Source of the DNA: a bacterium
GTDB lineage: Bacteria > Armatimonadota > Chthonomonadetes > Chthonomonadales > Chthonomonadaceae
DNA length: 9,671 nt
Assembly: GCA_021805405.1 (NCBI GenBank)
Contig: JAJZFK010000488.1
Coordinates: 1 to 9,671 of the forward strand
Reading direction: 5' to 3'
Part shown: positions 7,019-9,671 of the stretch, one piece after another
Numbering within the stretch: position 1 is the stretch's first letter
How the letters are laid out: each line of letters begins with the position of its first letter
Translations under genes and position numbers: made by a program
Notes under the pieces: generated by a model
Database searches by the model: none
Seen by the model: only the letters and a program-made list of their open reading frames with translations
What the model was told of the DNA's origin: nothing

Positions 7019-7169
7019 CAGCTGTTTCCTCAGGCTCCTCTATGATTTCAACTTCTCCCTCAATTTTATCGAAGACCTGTTTCTCTTCGGCTGTTGCTGT
7101 ACCGGGGAAGTGGTAGTAGTAAAGCGCGCGTCCGTCTTCCTTGGTAATGGTTTTCTTAATAACGTGCAA
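7011..7169 (-). CDS. Small acidic protein (52 aa), TTG start, coupled to galT
   Basis: A small gene of unknown function that a minimum-length filter would miss. It reads MHVIKKTITKEDGRALYYYH, continues FPGTATAEEKQVFDKIEGEV and ends EIIEEPEETADV. The N-terminal third is basic, then comes an aromatic cluster YYYHF (17-21), then a short helix and a strongly acidic tail. Support: AGGAGG (7175-7180) sits 5 bases before the TTG; an in-frame TGA five codons upstream leaves the TTG as the only usable start; the stop overlaps the galT start (ATGTCTGA), which fits translational coupling; and it fills a 204-base gap otherwise empty between pth and galT. There is no signal peptide, membrane helix or cysteine. 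It may be a regulator or partner of GalT or an independent small protein; I cannot say which. Confidence 0.7.
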   Translation of the reverse strand: MHVIKKTITKEDGRALYYYHFPGTATAEEKQVFDKIEGEVEIIEEPEETADV

Positions 7170-7174
7170 GTTAA

Positions 7175-7180
7175 CCTCCT
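7175..7180 (-). promoter_or_regulatory. Strong ribosome-binding site that decides the small gene's start
   Basis: A full AGGAGG on the minus strand, 5 bases before a TTG codon at 7169. It is the best ribosome-binding site in the window and the main reason to accept the 52-codon gene. Confidence 0.75.
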
Positions 7181-7187
7181 GTCAAAC

Positions 7188-7215
7188 AATGTACGGCATT
7201 AGTTTACCTTTACAA
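7188..7215 (-). promoter_or_regulatory. Possible internal promoter for the small gene and galT
   Basis: On the minus strand TTGTAA (7215-7210) and TACATT (7193-7188) are 16 bases apart, each 4 of 6 matches to a housekeeping promoter. The start would fall near 7181, immediately before AGGAGG, giving a leader of about 12 bases. It lies in the 53-base gap after pth and would allow galT to be expressed apart from ccrM-pth. Low certainty. Confidence 0.3.
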
Positions 7216-7222
7216 ATGCTAC

Positions 7223-7786
7223 TCAGGCTGCTGGGTTAAAACGGTTCATAGCCATTTCAAAGCCATCGGATACGGCTGTTTCTACTGCGGATGCTGCTCT
7301 AGCAACGGCTTCATCTATCAATATTCGCTCATCGGGATGGAAACGTGATAAAACGTGTGTTACCATTCTGCTGCCGCTAGCACCGCCAATACCAATTCTT
7401 ATGCGAGCCACATCCTGCGTGCCAAGCCGCTGAAGTATGTGGGCAAGGCCGTTCTGTCCTCCAGCGCTACCTCCTAATCGCAGCCTAACCTTCCCGAGAG
7501 GCAGATTGAGGTCATCCAGAATGACGATGATTTTCGCAATATCAATGCGGTAATAGCGCATCAGCGAGGCGACAGCATCTCCACTAAGGTTCATGTATGT
7601 CATGGGGCGCGCGAGTATGACCCTCTGCTGCCCGATTGTTCCTTCGCCAATGACTGCCTGATGTGCCCGTTTGCTAACGGAGATGTGGTGTTGCCTAGCC
7701 AATTGTTCAATCACCTCAAATCCCACGTTATGCCGGGTGGATTCATATTCTTTGCCAGGATTACCCAGCCCAACAATCAAATGCAT
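7223..7786 (-). CDS. pth: Peptidyl-tRNA hydrolase
   Basis: A 187-residue cytoplasmic enzyme that frees tRNA from peptidyl-tRNAs dropped by stalled ribosomes; essential in most bacteria. All known catalytic and binding residues of bacterial Pth are present: N9 and H19 (LIVGLGNPG, then STRHNVGF), N66 (RPMTYMNLSG), D91 (VILDDLNLPLGKVRLRLGG) and N112 (SAGGQNGL). Length is typical (about 190). The ATG at 7786 has AGGAG 5 bases upstream, and the stop of ccrM lies only 2 bases before it, so the two genes are co-transcribed and probably translationally linked. Pairing with ccrM is not the usual context (often rplY/ctc or mfd). The gene has no anomalies. Confidence 0.97.
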   Translation of the reverse strand: MHLIVGLGNPGKEYESTRHNVGFEVIEQLARQHHISVSKRAHQAVIGEGTIGQQRVILARPMTYMNLSGDAVASLMRYYRIDIAKIIVILDDLNLPLGKVRLRLGGSAGGQNGLAHILQRLGTQDVARIRIGIGGASGSRMVTHVLSRFHPDERILIDEAVARAASAVETAVSDGFEMAMNRFNPAA

Positions 7787-7788
7787 TA

Positions 7789-8916
7789 TTACTCCTGCGT
7801 CATATCGATAACGCGAGCCGACCGCTGACGTACCAGGTTCCGCAAATCATCAACAGACCTGTAGGTGCCGGTTTCTCTGTCGCGATACAGCCATTTCTGC
7901 CACCCATTGCAGGTAGGCTTTCCGGCTACCGCGGCACCAACGGAATGAATGGATCCGCGAGCCTTACCACAAACTATCGTTCCATCTTCCTGTACAATGG
8001 CCTCTGCAGTGTGGTCGGTGGATGTCAGAATGTCACCAGGCATGAGTAGGCCCAGCTCTATGAGCGTGCAGAAGGGTATCCGGGCAACTGGTGCATCCAG
8101 ATCTGGCACTTCGTCATCATTAAAGGTGCTGTTGGTAGCAACAGAATCAAGCCTCTGCGTGGCGAGTTTTACGTAAGCGCTCTCCCGTTCAATGCCGATG
8201 TAGCGCCGATTAAGTGACTTTGCAGCGACCCCAGTAGTACCCGAACCAAAGAACGGGTCTAATACTACATCTCCAGGCCTTGTGGAAGCGGTGATTACTC
8301 TGTTAAGCAACGCGAGCGGCTTTTGGGTAGAGTGAGACTTGGTTCCACCACTCAAGAGCCGTTCGGAACCAGTGCAGAGCGGAATATACCAGTCCGACCT
8401 CATCTGAACGTCCTCATTACCTGCCTTCATGGTGCGATAGTTGAAAGTGTACCCCTTTTGTTTCTGCGACTTCTTTGCCCAGATTAATGTGTCATGTGCG
8501 TTACAGAAGCGCGTACCGTTCATATTGGGAGTAGGATTGGTTTTTATCCATACGATGTCGTTCAGAATCCAGAAGCCAAGATCCTGCATGATTGCACCAA
8601 TCCGAAATATACAATGGTAGGAACCTATTACCCAGATTGTACCGGTATCTTTAAGGGCATGCCTGCACGCAGTAAGCCATTCGGTGGTAAACGCATCGTA
8701 CTCCTGCAGGCTGCTGAAAGAGTCCCACGAATCGTTAACAGCATCAACCAAAGAGTTATCTGGCCTGCGCAACGGATTGCTCAGCTGCAAATTATAGGGT
8801 GGATCGGCGAAAACAATGTCCGCGCACTGTTCTGGCAATCGGTATAACACCGTGCGGCAGTCGCCTTCAACGATCGTATCGATAGGGTGGTCGATTTTGT
8901 TGAGATTCGATTTCAT
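7789..8916 (-). CDS. ccrM: CcrM-type DNA adenine methyltransferase (GANTC), with RAMA domain
   Basis: A 375-residue beta-class N6-adenine methyltransferase, closely similar along its full length to Caulobacter CcrM as I recall it: IFADPPYNLQL-like catalytic motif IV (VFADPPYNLQL, DPPY at 38-41), then LRRPDNSLVDAVNDSWDSF, TIWVIGSYHCIFRIG (93-107), WILNDIVW, KSHSTQKPLALL and AdoMet-binding motif I DPFFGSGTTG (220-229). The C-terminal RAMA domain (about 277-345: IPFCTLIELGLLMPGD, then GSIHSVGAAV and CNGWQKW) matches that of CcrM, which helps bind DNA. The expected target is GANTC, as for CcrM and HinfI; specificity is inferred from homology. No restriction gene is adjacent, so it is an orphan or regulatory enzyme. 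There is no clear ribosome-binding site; a TANNNT box 6 bases before the ATG suggests a leaderless mRNA. It heads the operon with pth. Confidence 0.92.
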   Translation of the reverse strand: MKSNLNKIDHPIDTIVEGDCRTVLYRLPEQCADIVFADPPYNLQLSNPLRRPDNSLVDAVNDSWDSFSSLQEYDAFTTEWLTACRHALKDTGTIWVIGSYHCIFRIGAIMQDLGFWILNDIVWIKTNPTPNMNGTRFCNAHDTLIWAKKSQKQKGYTFNYRTMKAGNEDVQMRSDWYIPLCTGSERLLSGGTKSHSTQKPLALLNRVITASTRPGDVVLDPFFGSGTTGVAAKSLNRRYIGIERESAYVKLATQRLDSVATNSTFNDDEVPDLDAPVARIPFCTLIELGLLMPGDILTSTDHTAEAIVQEDGTIVCGKARGSIHSVGAAVAGKPTCNGWQKWLYRDRETGTYRSVDDLRNLVRQRSARVIDMTQE

Positions 8917-8922
8917 AGCTAA

Positions 8923-8928
8923 AGATTA
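8923..8928 (-). promoter_or_regulatory. Putative -10 box (leaderless) of ccrM
   Basis: On the minus strand TAATCT, then 6 bases (TTAGCT), then the ATG at 8916. No Shine-Dalgarno sequence lies in the usual window. The layout matches the gene at 9589 almost base for base. A convincing -35 is absent. Confidence 0.4.
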
Positions 8929-8977
8929 CCCGCATCCCGCGCCTTTGGCTGCTGTGCACGCCGCACCTTCAGTGTGC

Positions 8978-8983
8978 TACAAT
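8978..8983 (+). promoter_or_regulatory. Extended -10 promoter of the prolyl isomerase gene
   Basis: TGC-TACAAT (8975-8983) is an extended -10 element with 5 of 6 matches. Transcription would start near 8990, giving a leader of about 40 bases that contains a GAGTC (8995-8999) and ends with AGGAGA (9018-9023), 6 bases before the TTG start at 9030. No good -35 is seen, as expected for extended -10 promoters. Confidence 0.6.
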
Positions 8984-9029
8984 GCAAGATGATAGAGTCT
9001 GAAACATAAATAATATCAGGAGATTTACT

Positions 9030-9473
9030 TTGGCCAATCGATCGGCTGTTATCGAAACGAGCAAGGGCACCATTGGGCTCGACCTCTTTGTAGACAGCGC
9101 ACCCATTACAGCAGGCAATTTCATTGAACTCGCAGATAAGAAGTTCTATGATGGTCTTAGCTTTCATCGTTACGTTGGCAACTTTGTTATACAGGGTGGG
9201 TGCCCACGCGGCGACGGTACCGGCTCGGCAGAAAAGACTATTAAACTCGAGATTGCCCCAGGTCTTAAGCACGACAAAGCGGGCGTGCTTGCCATGGCGC
9301 GATCTGCTCACCCAGACAGTGCGTCGTGCCAGTTTTACATTACGCTTGCTGCTGCTGGTCATCTTGACGGCGGCTACGCAATCTTTGGTGAGGTGACGAG
9401 CGGGCTGGATGCAGTTATGCAATTGCGCGAGGGCGACAAAATTCAGAAAATCACGATTGAGCCCGCTGAATAG
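9030..9473 (+). CDS. Cyclophilin-type peptidyl-prolyl cis-trans isomerase
   Basis: A 147-residue cytoplasmic isomerase of the compact bacterial cyclophilin type (no signal peptide, no extra domains) that speeds proline isomerisation during folding. Core motifs: APITAGNFIELADKKFYDGL (24-43), FHRYVGNFVIQGGCP with catalytic R47 and F52-Q55 (45-59), GDGTGS, LAMARSAHPDSASCQFYITL (87-106) and HLDGGYAIFGEV (111-122). The usual Trp/His contact of drug-binding cyclophilins is absent (G-H-L-D), as in many bacterial forms. The start codon is TTG with AGGAGA 6 bases upstream; an in-frame ATG does not occur before the core, so the TTG is well supported. It is divergent from ccrM and followed by a hairpin at 9509-9541. 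Confidence 0.95.
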   Translation: MANRSAVIETSKGTIGLDLFVDSAPITAGNFIELADKKFYDGLSFHRYVGNFVIQGGCPRGDGTGSAEKTIKLEIAPGLKHDKAGVLAMARSAHPDSASCQFYITLAAAGHLDGGYAIFGEVTSGLDAVMQLREGDKIQKITIEPAE

Positions 9474-9508
9474 TGCGGTATGCGCAAGCCCTTAGATTCA
9501 GTTACCCA

Positions 9509-9541
9509 GGGAAGGCAGGTTCAACGCAACGCTGCCTTCCC
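9509..9541 (+). terminator. Hairpin after the prolyl isomerase gene
   Basis: A perfect 10-bp inverted repeat, GGGAAGGCAG (9509-9518) and its complement (9532-9541), with a 13-base loop that can itself pair GTT with AAC. It lies 35 bases after the stop at 9473. There is no T run on either strand, so it may be a weak or factor-assisted terminator, or a 3'-end stabilising structure, rather than a classical intrinsic terminator. Confidence 0.5.
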
Positions 9542-9554
9542 ACGGTCTCAACTA

Positions 9555-9582
9555 TTGTTAAACTAAGTCTGTTGGATACTGT
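9555..9582 (+). promoter_or_regulatory. Putative promoter of the last gene (leaderless layout)
   Basis: TTGTTA (9555-9560) and TACTGT (9577-9582) are 16 bases apart; the -10 is 6 bases (TTGGCT) before the ATG at 9589, and no ribosome-binding site lies near. This would place the transcript start at or next to the ATG. Confidence 0.35.
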
Positions 9583-9588
9583 TTGGCT

Positions 9589-9671
9589 ATGACACGTAAA
9601 CCTGCAAGAACTCCCGCTAGAGGCAGCGGTCGCAAGACAAATACAAACTCCGCCCGGTCCGCAAGGATTAG
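9589..9671 (+). CDS. Start of a gene with a basic N-terminus (3' end outside window)
   Basis: Only the first 27 codons are visible: MTRKPARTPARGSGRKTNTN followed by SARSARI, open to the window edge. They are rich in Arg, Lys, Ser and Thr and without hydrophobic residues. Such tails occur at the front of FtsK/SpoIIIE DNA translocases and some other membrane or nucleic-acid-binding proteins, but this is too little to name the gene. The reading frame is supported by a probable promoter at 9555-9582 and the lack of a competing start. No Shine-Dalgarno site is seen. Confidence 0.55.
   Translation, partial: MTRKPARTPARGSGRKTNTNSARSARI

Noticed and set aside
7789..8916. Restriction-modification system
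   Set aside because: No nuclease-like gene near the methyltransferase; the neighbours are pth and a cyclophilin.
8919..9422. 167-aa open frame on - across the cyclophilin gene
   Set aside because: Antisense to a clearly conserved cyclophilin; no family motif.

Overview
The window is ordinary, gene-dense bacterial chromosome (about half G+C by eye). It carries ten protein-coding regions, two of them cut by the window edges, and no rRNA, tRNA, CRISPR array, insertion sequence or phage gene that I can see. No single family fixes the taxonomy. The best fit is an under-sampled non-proteobacterial phylum, with Armatimonadota as my first guess and Chloroflexota or a relative as the alternative. The reasons are an orphan XPB/Ssl2-N-like 'helicase-associated' protein, a secreted LTxxQ-like protein inside a MacB-type ABC operon, a small membrane protein resembling the soluble part of DUF1559-type pseudopilins, and frequent TTG starts. 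This placement is inference.

Region by region. Positions 2-1946 (+) hold the end of a MacB/FtsX-type ABC permease, a secreted LTxxQ-like protein and the MacB/LolD-type ATPase, apparently one operon for a tripartite-like exporter. It ends in a strong hairpin (1951-1988) shared with the convergent gene. Positions 2003-5270 (-) hold a large XPB/Ssl2-N-like protein of unknown function followed by a Gfo/Idh/MocA oxidoreductase. Positions 5375-6031 (+) encode a single-pass membrane protein with a pseudopilin-like outer domain. It is divergent from the XPB-like gene and ends 6 bases from the end of galT.

Positions 6038-8916 (-) look like one transcription unit in the order ccrM (GANTC adenine methyltransferase with C-terminal RAMA domain), pth (peptidyl-tRNA hydrolase), an overlooked 52-codon TTG-start gene (7011-7169), and galT. 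The small gene overlaps galT by 8 bases. Divergent from ccrM is a cyclophilin-type prolyl isomerase (9030-9473, +), followed by a hairpin. A last gene starts at 9589 and runs off the end with a very basic N-terminus.

The most interesting points are: a full-length CcrM-type methyltransferase in what looks like a non-alphaproteobacterial context, with GANTC sites about half as frequent as expected by my hand count and clustered at the ccrM start; a near-identical TANNNT-N6-ATG layout in front of ccrM and of the last gene, suggesting leaderless transcripts; a hidden small gene translationally coupled to galT; and a GalT lacking three of the four classical zinc ligands. I see no clearly new multi-gene defence or mobile system.
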